The notes beneath the pieces were generated by a model. It worked only from the letters and a program-made list of their open reading frames with translations. It made no database searches and was not told the origin of the DNA. From Actinoplanes derwentensis (GTDB taxonomy: Bacteria; Actinomycetota; Actinomycetes; Mycobacteriales; Micromonosporaceae), in NCBI RefSeq assembly GCF_900104725.1, contig NZ_LT629758.1:3162001-3226000 (forward strand): a stretch of 64,000 nucleotides of DNA, read 5' to 3'. Made by a program: the position numbers and the translations under genes. This document shows positions 8,587 through 16,560 of the stretch, piece by piece; position 1 is the first letter of the stretch; each line of letters opens with the position of its first letter.

Positions 8587-8602
8587 CCGAAAACGTTTTC
8601 GG
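8587..8602. promoter_or_regulatory. LacI-type palindrome CCGAAAACGTTTTCGG
   Basis: A perfect 16-base palindrome with a central CG and AAAACGTTTT core, the form typical of LacI/GalR-family operators. It is 50 bases upstream of the CBM2-metalloprotease gene, suggesting sugar-dependent repression of that gene. No LacI-family gene is in the window. Confidence 0.5.
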
Positions 8603-8760
8603 CAAGACCTCCGCGAACTCTCCCGAGCCTTCAGGCCCCCGGCGCCGGGGCGACACTCCTACGCGGCCACCGCACTGGACGAACCCGGCGCCGGTTCGGC
8701 CGGCCATTCGCTTCAGTGAAGTTTGTTGACGATTTTGTATCGATCGTCGAGAATCCCTGC

Positions 8761-8772
8761 GAGAGCGCTCTC
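8761..8772. promoter_or_regulatory. Palindrome GAGAGCGCTCTC upstream of S1 protease
   Basis: A perfect 12-base palindrome sharing the GAGCGCTC core with the CebR-type box at 29219-29232. It lies 78 bases upstream of the S1 protease start. The 312-base intergenic region 8538-8849 holds this site, the two dyads above and presumably two divergent promoters; nothing else was seen in it. Confidence 0.4.
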
Positions 8773-8849
8773 TTCGCCCATCCCCAGTGGCCACCGCCAC
8801 GTCCCGGCACCCCCGGACGTGTGATGGCCCGTGCGCGAAAGGCCCCCGC

Positions 8850-10388
8850 ATGCCCCGAACCCTCGCCGCCGCACTCGCCGTCGGCGCGGCGGCACTCGCC
8901 ACCGCAACCATGAACCCGGTCGCCGGTCACGCGGCCCCGAAACCAGCACCGCAAGCCGCGCCCGCCGACCTCGGGCTGGCACCGGGCATGATGGCGGCGC
9001 TGCGCCGCGACCTCGGACTCGACGACGCCCAGATCCACCGCCGGCTCGCCACCGAGGCAGCGGCGCCGGCCGTCGAGCAGCGGCTGCGCGCACAACTCGG
9101 CGACCGCTTCGGCGGGGCCTGGATCGCCGCCGGCGCGACCCGGCTCACCGTGGCCGTGACCAGGGCGAAAGACGCGGCGAGAGTACGCGCGGAGGGCGCC
9201 GTCCCGACGATCGTGGCACGCGGTGAGCGCTCCCTCGACACCGCCCGGGCCACCCTGGACCGCAACGGTGCGGCGGCACCGGGCACCGTACGTGGCTGGT
9301 TCGTCGATCCGGCCGCCAACAGTGTCGTCGTCACGGTGCAGCCGGGTGCCGAGGCCGACGCCCGCCGGTTCGCCGCCGCCAGCGGGGCCGGTGCGGTCAC
9401 GATCCGGACCGCCGCCGCACGGCCGGAGCCGATGTACGACACCCGCGGCGGCGACCAGTACGTCATCAACGGCAACACGCTCTGCTCGGTCGGTTTCGCG
9501 GTCGCGGGTGGTTTCGTCACCGCCGGGCACTGTGGCGGCACCGGCAGCCCGACGCTGGGCTTCAACAACGTGGCGCAGGGTACGTTCGCCGGCTCCAGCT
9601 TCCCCGGCAACGACTACGCCTGGGTCCGTACCAACGCGAACTGGGTCTCGCAGCCCTGGGTGAACAACTACTCCGGCGGCAACGTCCTGGTGTCGGGTTC
9701 GCAGGAGGCCGCGATCGGCAGCTCGATCTGCCGGTCCGGGCGCACCACCGGCTGGCGCTGCGGCACGCTGCTCGGCAGGAACGAGACGATCAACTACGCG
9801 CAGGGTTCGGTCTCCGGGCTGTCGCGCAGCAACGCGTGCGCGCAGCCGGGTGACTCGGGTGGCTCGTGGATCTCCGGCAACCAGGCGCAGGGTGTCACGT
9901 CCGGCGGCACCGGCGACTGCACCTCCGGCGGCACGATGTGGTTCCAGCCGGTCAACGAGATCCTTCAGGTGTACGGCCTGTCGCTGACCACGTCCGGTGG
10001 CAATGCGGGTTCCGCCCTGATCAGCAACTGGAACAACAAGTGTCTCGACGTCCCGAACGGCGACTTCTCCGACGGCGTACCGACGCAGATGTGGAACTGC
10101 AACGGCTCGGCGGCACAGCGCTGGGAGGCGACCGGCGGCACCCTGCGGACCGGGAACAACAAGTGCCTGGATGTGGCGTGGGGGTCGACGGCGAACGGCG
10201 CGGTCATCCAGATCGCCACCTGCAGCGGGAACGCGGCCCAGCAGTGGGTGCTCAGCGCCGCCGGTGACCTGGTGAACCCGCAAGCAAACAAGTGTGTGGA
10301 CATCTCGGAGTGGAACGGCAACGACGGCGCCCGGCTCCAGCTGTGGGAGTGCGCCGGCACGCTGAACCAGAAGTGGCGGCGTGGCTGA
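8850..10388 (+). CDS. Secreted S1 (streptogrisin/alpha-lytic-like) serine protease with ricin-type lectin domain
   Basis: A 512-residue preproprotein: signal peptide (ends near VAGHAA), alpha-lytic-type propeptide (about 35-190), a chymotrypsin-fold catalytic domain with the triad H227 (TAGHCGG), D255 (GNDYAW) and S336 (PGDSGGS), and a C-terminal ricin-type beta-trefoil (about 385-512) with three repeats built around NNKCLDV / QxW. Start: an in-frame ATG exists at 8787, but the ATG at 8850 (MPRTLAAAL) has a GAAAGG just upstream and begins a normal signal peptide. The lectin part should tether the protease to polysaccharide. It is divergent from another polysaccharide-binding protease gene. 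Confidence 0.9.
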   Translation: MPRTLAAALAVGAAALATATMNPVAGHAAPKPAPQAAPADLGLAPGMMAALRRDLGLDDAQIHRRLATEAAAPAVEQRLRAQLGDRFGGAWIAAGATRLTVAVTRAKDAARVRAEGAVPTIVARGERSLDTARATLDRNGAAAPGTVRGWFVDPAANSVVVTVQPGAEADARRFAAASGAGAVTIRTAAARPEPMYDTRGGDQYVINGNTLCSVGFAVAGGFVTAGHCGGTGSPTLGFNNVAQGTFAGSSFPGNDYAWVRTNANWVSQPWVNNYSGGNVLVSGSQEAAIGSSICRSGRTTGWRCGTLLGRNETINYAQGSVSGLSRSNACAQPGDSGGSWISGNQAQGVTSGGTGDCTSGGTMWFQPVNEILQVYGLSLTTSGGNAGSALISNWNNKCLDVPNGDFSDGVPTQMWNCNGSAAQRWEATGGTLRTGNNKCLDVAWGSTANGAVIQIATCSGNAAQQWVLSAAGDLVNPQANKCVDISEWNGNDGARLQLWECAGTLNQKWRRG

Positions 10389-10391
10389 CCG

Positions 10392-11972
10392 TCAGAGGAC
10401 GCAGCGGTTCCGGCCGGAGTTCTTGGCTTCGTAAAGCAGCCGGTCCGCGGCGGCGAGGACCATCGTCTGGGTGTCCGCCGGCCCTGACTGAAGCGCACCG
10501 ATGCTGACGGTGACGGGCAGGTTGCCGGTGAGCTGCGACCACGGATGGTCCTGGACCGACTGCCGGAACCGTTCCAGGGCCGGTGCCGCTTCGGCGGTGC
10601 CGGCCCCGGTCAGGACCAGCAGGAACTCCTCACCGCCGAGTCGCGCGGCGAACCCGCCGGAGCGGGCCGCCTGAGTGAGCAGGCCGGCGACGACGGTGAG
10701 GACCCGGTCGCCGATCTCGTGCGAGCACAGGTCGTTGACCCGTTTGAAGTGATCCAGATCGACCAGCGCGACCACGATCGGACCGCCGGCGGACAGCAGG
10801 ACCGGCAGGTGCTCGTCGACGTACCGCCGGTTCGGCAGCCCGGTCAGCGGGTCCCGGCGGGCCTGTTCCCGGAAACGTTCGGCCTCCCGGCGGGCCTCGG
10901 CGGTCTCGAACACGGCGTGCCGGGCCCGCGCCTGCGCGTCCCGCTGCTGGGAATGCAGCTCCCGTTCGGCCGCGTGGAACCGTTTGTGCACGATGAACGC
11001 CCGCGCGTGATCACCGCGGGCCGCGTGGAGTTCGGCCTGCTCCTCCAGCGCCCGGACCCGGACTCCGGCGAGTTCCCGCTCCTCACAGATCGTGGCGCAG
11101 CGGTCCAGCGCGTCCTGTGCGGCACTCTGGTCCCCGAGGTGCCGCTGCGCGATGGCCAGGGTCAGCAGGAACTCGGCCAGACCGTCGGCGTCGTCCGGTC
11201 CGGCACTGGCGTAGGCGTCGACGTTACCGACGGCGATCCGGGCCGCCTCCGGGTACCGGCCGCGCGCGATCTGGATCATGGCCATCGTGTCGAGCGCGTC
11301 CGGGGACAGGTCCCCGCCGGTCGCCTCGGTCACCGTCCGCAGCCGCTGGATCGCCTCCCAGGCCTGCTCACTGTTACCGGCCAGGTGTTCGGCGTACGCC
11401 AGGTTGTTCAGCACCACCAGGCGCAACTCGACGTCGGCGGCCCCGATCGCGACCTGTTCGGCGTGCCCGTACCGGGTGCGGGCGGCGTCCGGCGACCCAC
11501 CCTCGGCGAGCACGTCGGCCAGCCGCAGCAGGATCACCCCGCGCGCCCGGGGCGACGTGTCGTCGTCGACGGCCTCCACCGCCCGGACCGCGTGTTCCAG
11601 ACCGGCGGCGATGTCACCGAGGTTGCCGTGGATGATCGACAGCTGCTGGTGGCTGCGAGCCAGGAGCGGGCGGTGCTCCCGTTCCCGCGCCCACGCGTTC
11701 ACCTCCGAACAGATGCCGGCCGCCACCGCCAGTTCCCCGGACCGGCGGCGCATGTTGGCCTCCAGCAGGCGCGCCCAGAGATACAGCGGGTGATCGGCGC
11801 GGGCCCGGGCCTCGGCGGCCAGTGCGACGGCGCGAGCCAGCACGTGGGAGCCGTCGGTGCCGAACCGGAACTCCAGCGACTGGATCTCCGCGGCGATCTC
11901 CGGCACCGAACGGGCGGCGACAGCCGGCTGCGTGGCCGACGGGATCGAGCCGGTACCCAGTGAACCGCTCAC
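10392..11972 (-). CDS. TPR-GGDEF protein (soluble)
   Basis: A 526-residue protein without membrane segments. About 350 N-terminal residues form TPR-like helical pairs (for example LNNLAYAEHLAGNSEQAW, ALDTMAMIQIARGRYPEAA); a coiled region rich in Arg/Glu/Ala (about 330-365) leads to a C-terminal GGDEF domain with the active GGEEF motif. The position of the I-site reads RSGG rather than RxxD, so product inhibition is probably lost. It is a likely diguanylate cyclase whose TPR part binds a partner protein. A paralogue of the same architecture lies at 13307-14905. The stop is 4 bases from the stop of the S1 protease. Confidence 0.88.
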   Translation of the reverse strand: MSGSLGTGSIPSATQPAVAARSVPEIAAEIQSLEFRFGTDGSHVLARAVALAAEARARADHPLYLWARLLEANMRRRSGELAVAAGICSEVNAWAREREHRPLLARSHQQLSIIHGNLGDIAAGLEHAVRAVEAVDDDTSPRARGVILLRLADVLAEGGSPDAARTRYGHAEQVAIGAADVELRLVVLNNLAYAEHLAGNSEQAWEAIQRLRTVTEATGGDLSPDALDTMAMIQIARGRYPEAARIAVGNVDAYASAGPDDADGLAEFLLTLAIAQRHLGDQSAAQDALDRCATICEERELAGVRVRALEEQAELHAARGDHARAFIVHKRFHAAERELHSQQRDAQARARHAVFETAEARREAERFREQARRDPLTGLPNRRYVDEHLPVLLSAGGPIVVALVDLDHFKRVNDLCSHEIGDRVLTVVAGLLTQAARSGGFAARLGGEEFLLVLTGAGTAEAAPALERFRQSVQDHPWSQLTGNLPVTVSIGALQSGPADTQTMVLAAADRLLYEAKNSGRNRCVL

Positions 11973-12018
11973 TGGCCCATTATCGGCAGCGCGAGCGGAT
12001 TGCCAAGACTTCCGGAGC

Positions 12019-12978
12019 TCAGAGTGGCAGTGAGACCCGTTGCGGGACTGTTCGCGGGCACGGGGGACGTGTCATCGCGTAATACGACGCGGACGCCACC
12101 AGCAGGCCGGCACCCCAGAGTGTGTAGCCGCCCATCTCCAGCAGCAACGGGAGGAAGGCGCCGCCGAAGCTGCCCCGGATCCAGGCGGTCATCCCGGCGA
12201 TACCGAAGTAGGCGGTCAGGCTCGTTCCGACGAACAGGCCGGTGCCGAGAACCAGCCACCGCGGCACGGCCCGGCCCCGCACCGGCCACACCCAGGCGGG
12301 CCACAGCCGGCCCCAGCGGTGTGCCAGAGCCAGCGGCAACAGGGTGCCGGCCAGGGTCATCAGCACCATGAAGACCGTCAGCGCGGTCCACGAGATGTCA
12401 CTCGCCGCGGACGGCCACCGCCCGGCCAGCGTGTCGGCCAGCCACACGCTCATCCGGGCCACGAATCCGGCGACGGCCAGGTAGGCGCCCGCGAAAGCCC
12501 ATCCGGGTGCCCGCGCCTCCCGGCTCTCCGGGGATCTGCCGTGGACCCGCCCGCACGCTTCGCAGGGACGCGCGGCCCGCCGACGCTCGGCTGCGGCGAC
12601 GAGCAGGCAGAGGAGTCCACCGCCGACTCCGGCGCCGGTCGCCAGCAGACTGGCGACCATGCCGGGCCCGGCGCCCTCGAAGAGCAGCGCGACCACGATC
12701 ACCGGGAACAGGAACGAGTACACCCACAGGGCGGCGCCCGCGACGGCGGTGAAGGCCGCGAGCACGTAGCGAACCTTGTCGTGCACCGCACGGCCGGCGA
12801 CGACCGCTGCGACGGAGCACCCGGCCAAGGCCAGGACGCCGAGCGCCACCGGAACCCAGCCGCCGGGGAAATACGATTCCTGGCCGTTGAAGAAACGCGG
12901 GGTGCCGTGGATCGCCCACCAGGTGGACCAGGACGTATCCGGTCTGGCAGGCGGGCGCGGCGAACCGGGCCCGGACAT
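12019..12978 (-). CDS. Multi-pass membrane protein, unknown function
   Basis: A 319-residue protein with about seven hydrophobic segments (for example VPVALGVLALAG, VIVVALLFEG, LLCLLVAA, LVLGTGLFVGTSL). The stretch RPCEACGRVHGR between segments is a short Cys-containing loop that could bind a metal. I do not recognise the family. It lies between a TPR-GGDEF gene and a small membrane protein gene, all on the minus strand, so it may be co-transcribed with them (46 bases to the downstream gene). The ATG at 12978 has only a weak ribosome site (GAGCAGCG), so the start is uncertain. Confidence 0.6.
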   Translation of the reverse strand: MSGPGSPRPPARPDTSWSTWWAIHGTPRFFNGQESYFPGGWVPVALGVLALAGCSVAAVVAGRAVHDKVRYVLAAFTAVAGAALWVYSFLFPVIVVALLFEGAGPGMVASLLATGAGVGGGLLCLLVAAAERRRAARPCEACGRVHGRSPESREARAPGWAFAGAYLAVAGFVARMSVWLADTLAGRWPSAASDISWTALTVFMVLMTLAGTLLPLALAHRWGRLWPAWVWPVRGRAVPRWLVLGTGLFVGTSLTAYFGIAGMTAWIRGSFGGAFLPLLLEMGGYTLWGAGLLVASASYYAMTRPPCPRTVPQRVSLPL

Positions 12979-13047
12979 CGCTGCTCATGAATTGATCGAC
13001 CATGGTCGCAGTCTCCGAGACACGGCTTGGACGACGCTGAGGAACAC

Positions 13048-13248
13048 TCAGGTCCGGGTGTGGGCGAAGACCTCGAACGCGGCCACGATCAGCAGGAGGG
13101 CGCCGAACTGGACGTACCAGTGATCCAGTGCCGGTTCGGTGTTGCCCAGCAACCGCAGGACTACGCCGGCCACGATCGCCACCACCCAGCCGGCCACCTC
13201 GTACCGCCGCCGGGTCTGCCTTTTGTCTGTCTCTTCGATCGTCGTCAT
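13048..13248 (-). CDS. Small two-helix membrane protein
   Basis: A 66-residue protein with a charged N-terminus (ETDKRQTRRR) and two hydrophobic segments (AGWVVAIVAGVVLRLLG and FGALLLIVAAFEVFA). Such small membrane proteins are common and unassigned in actinomycetes. It sits just upstream of the membrane protein at 12019-12978 on the same strand. Codon third positions are GC-rich throughout, which supports it as real. Confidence 0.6.
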   Translation of the reverse strand: MTTIEETDKRQTRRRYEVAGWVVAIVAGVVLRLLGNTEPALDHWYVQFGALLLIVAAFEVFAHTRT

Positions 13249-13306
13249 GGGAAGCAGTCTGGCCGCCGGGCAGCGCCCGCGGATCCCTCCACGGCCGGAC
13301 CCCGGT

Positions 13307-14905
13307 CTATATCGCTGGTTGGACAGCCGGGGCCGGGCCGTGCACCCGGTTGCGGCCGGCGTGTTTGGCGGCGTAGAGCCGTTCGTCGGCGCGGGCGAGG
13401 ACCACCCCCGGGTCGGCGGACTCGTCGCCCATGGCCAGGCCGATGCTGACGGTGACCGTGATGCCCGGCGCGACGGAGTCCCAGTCGTAGGCCGCCACCT
13501 GCGCGCGCAGGCGCTGCGCGGTGACGGTGGCGTCCGGCAGATCCGAGTTCGACAGCAGGACCGCGAATTCCTCGCCGCCGAACCGCACCACCGTGTCCTG
13601 ACTGCGACAGGCGGTGCGCAGCAGGCCGGCGAGAAGTCGCAGCACCTGGTCGCCGACCATGTGCGAATGGTCGTCGTTCACCCGTTTGAAGTGGTCCACG
13701 TCGACCAGGAGGATCCCCCGGCCGGACAACCCTTCGGCCATCAGTTCGTCCAGGTGCCGGCGGTTGGCCAGGCCGGTCAGCGGGTCCTCGAGGCTCTGCC
13801 GGAGCAGTTCCCGGTTGGCGTGCTGCAACGCCGTGACGCGCGCCCGTTCCTCCTCGGCGGCGGCCTTGGCGCGCGTGGTGTCCATGCGGACGACCGCGAT
13901 GTGCCCGCTGCGCTGGGCCGCCTCGGACGCGACGGCTTTGGAGAGCGAGTGATAGATCTTGTACGTGTCCAGCGCGCCCCGCAGGTCACCGTGCCGTTCG
14001 TAGGCGTCGGCCAGGTGCATCGCCGCGGTCATCTCACTGGCTTTGCTCTCCGCCACTTCCAGTGCCGCGCGCAGGTGACCGATGGCCTCCTCGTCACGGC
14101 CGCCGGCCAGACAGATGGTGCCGTGGGTGGCGAAGTAGTGGGTGAGGATCGACGGGGTGTCCCGGGCCGGCTCGATCCGCCACTCGCTGAGCATCTCCAG
14201 GGCCTCGTCCGCACGGCCGCAGAAGGCCAGGCTCTCGGCCAGGTTGCCGATCGCCGTCACCTCGTGCCGGCGGTGGCCGGTGCGGCGGGCGACGCTGAGC
14301 GCCTCCCGTGACTGGCTCTGGGCGATGGCGCTGAGGGCCAGGGCGGCGGGTTCGTCACCGGCTTTGCGGGCGTTCTCGGCCAGGCACATGTTGGCGCAGG
14401 CCATGGTGTCGATCATGGCGCCGTTGGTGTTGTCGTCGCCGAGCAGCCGGGCCATCTCGGCGGCCCGCTCGCAGAACTCGAAACAGTGGTCGAACTGTTC
14501 CAGGTAGTAGTACACCACTCCGGCGATGGCGGTGGCCGCCGTCAGCGCGGTCAGATCGCCGCTGGCCTCGGCCACCTCCAGCGCGGTCATGATCTCCGCC
14601 GTCGCGCTCACCGGGTCGGAGGTGATCAGCAGGATCCGGGCGACCGTGGCGTGCACGACCGCCTCGCTGGCCGTGTCGCCGATCGCCCAGCAGACTTCGA
14701 ACGCCTCCGCGGCCAGGGCCAGCGCCTCGACCAGCTCGTCGAGCACCTGATGGCACTTGACCGCCAAGGTCAGCGCCTGCGCCCGGAGCGCGGGCACACC
14801 GCTGCCGGCGACCGCCAGTGCCAGGTCTCGTGCCGCCACAGTCTCCGAGCGATCGAAGTGCACGACGGCACGCGCCAGCAGATCAGCCGGGCTTGCGCTG
14901 TCCAT
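13307..14905 (-). CDS. TPR-GGDEF diguanylate cyclase (paralogue of 10392-11972)
   Basis: A soluble protein of about 532 residues: TPR-like repeats over the first 350 residues (for example ETVAARDLALAVAGSG, HYFATHGTICLAGGRDEEA), a short helical linker, then a GGDEF domain with an active GGEEF and a full I-site (RSQD, five residues before), so it should be product-inhibited, unlike its paralogue. An in-frame start at 14998 would overlap the stop of the CGNR gene; the ATG at 14905 (MDSASPADLL) is preferred, though its ribosome site is weak. The gene lies downstream of the CGNR regulator on the same strand. Confidence 0.87.
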   Translation of the reverse strand: MDSASPADLLARAVVHFDRSETVAARDLALAVAGSGVPALRAQALTLAVKCHQVLDELVEALALAAEAFEVCWAIGDTASEAVVHATVARILLITSDPVSATAEIMTALEVAEASGDLTALTAATAIAGVVYYYLEQFDHCFEFCERAAEMARLLGDDNTNGAMIDTMACANMCLAENARKAGDEPAALALSAIAQSQSREALSVARRTGHRRHEVTAIGNLAESLAFCGRADEALEMLSEWRIEPARDTPSILTHYFATHGTICLAGGRDEEAIGHLRAALEVAESKASEMTAAMHLADAYERHGDLRGALDTYKIYHSLSKAVASEAAQRSGHIAVVRMDTTRAKAAAEEERARVTALQHANRELLRQSLEDPLTGLANRRHLDELMAEGLSGRGILLVDVDHFKRVNDDHSHMVGDQVLRLLAGLLRTACRSQDTVVRFGGEEFAVLLSNSDLPDATVTAQRLRAQVAAYDWDSVAPGITVTVSIGLAMGDESADPGVVLARADERLYAAKHAGRNRVHGPAPAVQPAI

Positions 14906-14981
14906 CAATCGCTTCGCACCCCCAGAATTGTGGCTGTCGCCCCCCACCGTCGGCCGGGCCGGGCGAAACTTGAGAACTCCG

Positions 14982-15602
14982 TCAGCGGCGGGCGGCACGA
15001 CGGCGGTCGGTCTGGCGGTGGATCTTCGCCTCGGTGCCGCAGTCCTCCATCCGGCACCAGCGGCGCGAGTTGTTCTTACTGGTGTCCAGGAACAGGCCGT
15101 CGCAGCCGAGGGTGGAGGCGCATGTCTTCACCCGGCCGGCCGGGCCCGCGGTGAGGAGTTCGATCGCGGCCAGTGCGGCCGGCCACCAGACCCGGTCCAG
15201 GTCGCCGTCTGGCAGTGCCCAGCCGAATCGGTCGCCGTGGGCTTCCAGCCGGGCGGCGGCCATCGCGGACGCGTACGCCCGCTGGATCTCCGCCAGGTCC
15301 CCGGACGGCGGCGGCTCCCCACCGGACAGCGCGGCGAAGACGCGGTTGATCGCCTCGCGCACCGCGATCCCGGCTCGATAGGACGCTTGCGCGGCAGAGG
15401 GCTGTGCCTCGGCGCGGGCGGTCAGGCTGCGGGCGATCCCGGGGTCGACCCATTGGGCGTACGCCGCCCAGGTCGCCAGATCGGCATAGTCGTGCAGGTG
15501 CTCCTCGTGCACGGGCTCACCCCGGGCGTCGACGGTGTTGGCGAAGTCGAGGCACGGGTGGGCTCCGTAGAGCGGGGGGAAATCCGGCATTGCTTCCACC
15601 AA
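14982..15602 (-). CDS. ABATE/CGNR zinc-finger putative regulator
   Basis: A 206-residue protein. The N-terminal part (GAHPCLDFANTVDARG..., then HDYADLATW) is the ABATE (DUF1470-type) domain; the C-terminus has the zinc ribbon C-x5-C (CASTLGC) ... WCRMEDC. The family's diagnostic CGNR tetrad here reads CGTEA, so the metal-binding cysteines remain but the Asn and Arg are replaced. These proteins are thought to be DNA-binding stress or metabolite regulators. It is divergent from the short gene at 15669. An AT-richer stretch at 15603-15650 (with TTTAGGGGG and TTAAACC) is the likely shared promoter region. Confidence 0.82.
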   Translation of the reverse strand: MVEAMPDFPPLYGAHPCLDFANTVDARGEPVHEEHLHDYADLATWAAYAQWVDPGIARSLTARAEAQPSAAQASYRAGIAVREAINRVFAALSGGEPPPSGDLAEIQRAYASAMAAARLEAHGDRFGWALPDGDLDRVWWPAALAAIELLTAGPAGRVKTCASTLGCDGLFLDTSKNNSRRWCRMEDCGTEAKIHRQTDRRRAARR

Positions 15603-15668
15603 AGTAAGTTTAGGGGGTAGGCTTCCAGTTAAACCATCTTAACCAGCATCATGCGAGAGGACGTCTCC

Positions 15669-15869
15669 ATGTTCGATCTGATCCTGCCGATGCTGCGCGA
15701 ATCCGCCACCTGTATCAGTCACTCCGCTCTCCCCGACGCCCCCATCATCGCCGACCCGACGCCCGGCCCGGTCCGCCGCCACACCGCCCGCCTGCTGCGC
15801 GACGCCGCCGCCCGTCTCGACCACACCCCGGCCGCCCACTTCGGACTAGGATGCGAATCCAGCACGTGA
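15669..15869 (+). CDS. Short hypothetical protein
   Basis: A 66-residue reading frame from the ATG at 15669, with AGAGGA about 8 bases upstream. It begins MFDLILPMLRES and contains RHTARLLRDAAARLDH, a probable amphipathic helix. No family is recognised. Its position, divergent from the CGNR regulator with a short intergenic gap, suggests it may be a regulated target. It is followed by the TPR gene 13 bases later, so the two may be co-transcribed. Confidence 0.5.
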   Translation: MFDLILPMLRESATCISHSALPDAPIIADPTPGPVRRHTARLLRDAAARLDHTPAAHFGLGCESST

Positions 15870-15882
15870 ACGGGGGAAGCGG

Positions 15883-16542
15883 ATGCGGATCGAACGAGCC
15901 AGAACGGCGTACGAGCAAGCCGTCTATCGCGGTGACGTCAGCGGCCTGACCGACGCCGGGCGGGGCCTGGACGCGCTGGAGGCGGACACCGCGCTGGCTC
16001 GCGGGCGGATCCTGCACGCCCGGTTCCTGGCCGAACGGGCCGACGGCGAGGCCACTGTCGAGGATCCGGGCGAGATGCCGTTGTTCGAGCGTGCGGCCGA
16101 GCTGTACCAGGCGCTGGGCGACGTGCGCGGTGAGGGCGAGGCCGCGTTCTGGATCGGCTGTGTGCATCAGGTCATCCGGCGCGACGACAGAACCGCCGTT
16201 CCGCATCTGGAGCACTCCCGCAGCCTGGCCGCACAGTCCGGTGACCAGCACACCGAGGCCGAGGCGCTGCGGCACCTCGGCATCTCGGCGCACATGGCCG
16301 ATCGCCTGGACGAGGCCCGCGAGCACCTGGAGGAGTCGACCCGGCTGCGCCGCGAGATCGGTGCGCTGCCGGGAGTGGCCGCCAACATGGTCGGGCTGGC
16401 CTACATCGCCGTCGGCCAGGACCGCCATGCCGACGCCGCCGCGATCCTGGACGAGGCCGGCGCCATCGCCCGGTTCCAGCAGGCCCACGCCATCGTGCGG
16501 CAGATCGAAGAGGCGAGGACAGCGATCCGGGCCCGGCCATGA
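15883..16542 (+). CDS. TPR-repeat protein
   Basis: A 219-residue soluble protein made largely of TPR-like helix pairs (RILHARFLAERADGE, GEGEAAFWIGCVHQVIRR, TEAEALRHLGISAHMADRLDEA, AANMVGLAYIAVGQDRHADA). It lacks any catalytic domain and presumably scaffolds a protein-protein interaction. GGGGGAAGCGG precedes the ATG. It ends just before the convergent MFS gene (18 bases). Confidence 0.75.
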   Translation: MRIERARTAYEQAVYRGDVSGLTDAGRGLDALEADTALARGRILHARFLAERADGEATVEDPGEMPLFERAAELYQALGDVRGEGEAAFWIGCVHQVIRRDDRTAVPHLEHSRSLAAQSGDQHTEAEALRHLGISAHMADRLDEAREHLEESTRLRREIGALPGVAANMVGLAYIAVGQDRHADAAAILDEAGAIARFQQAHAIVRQIEEARTAIRARP

Positions 16543-16560
16543 TCGGCAGGTCCGGACCGG

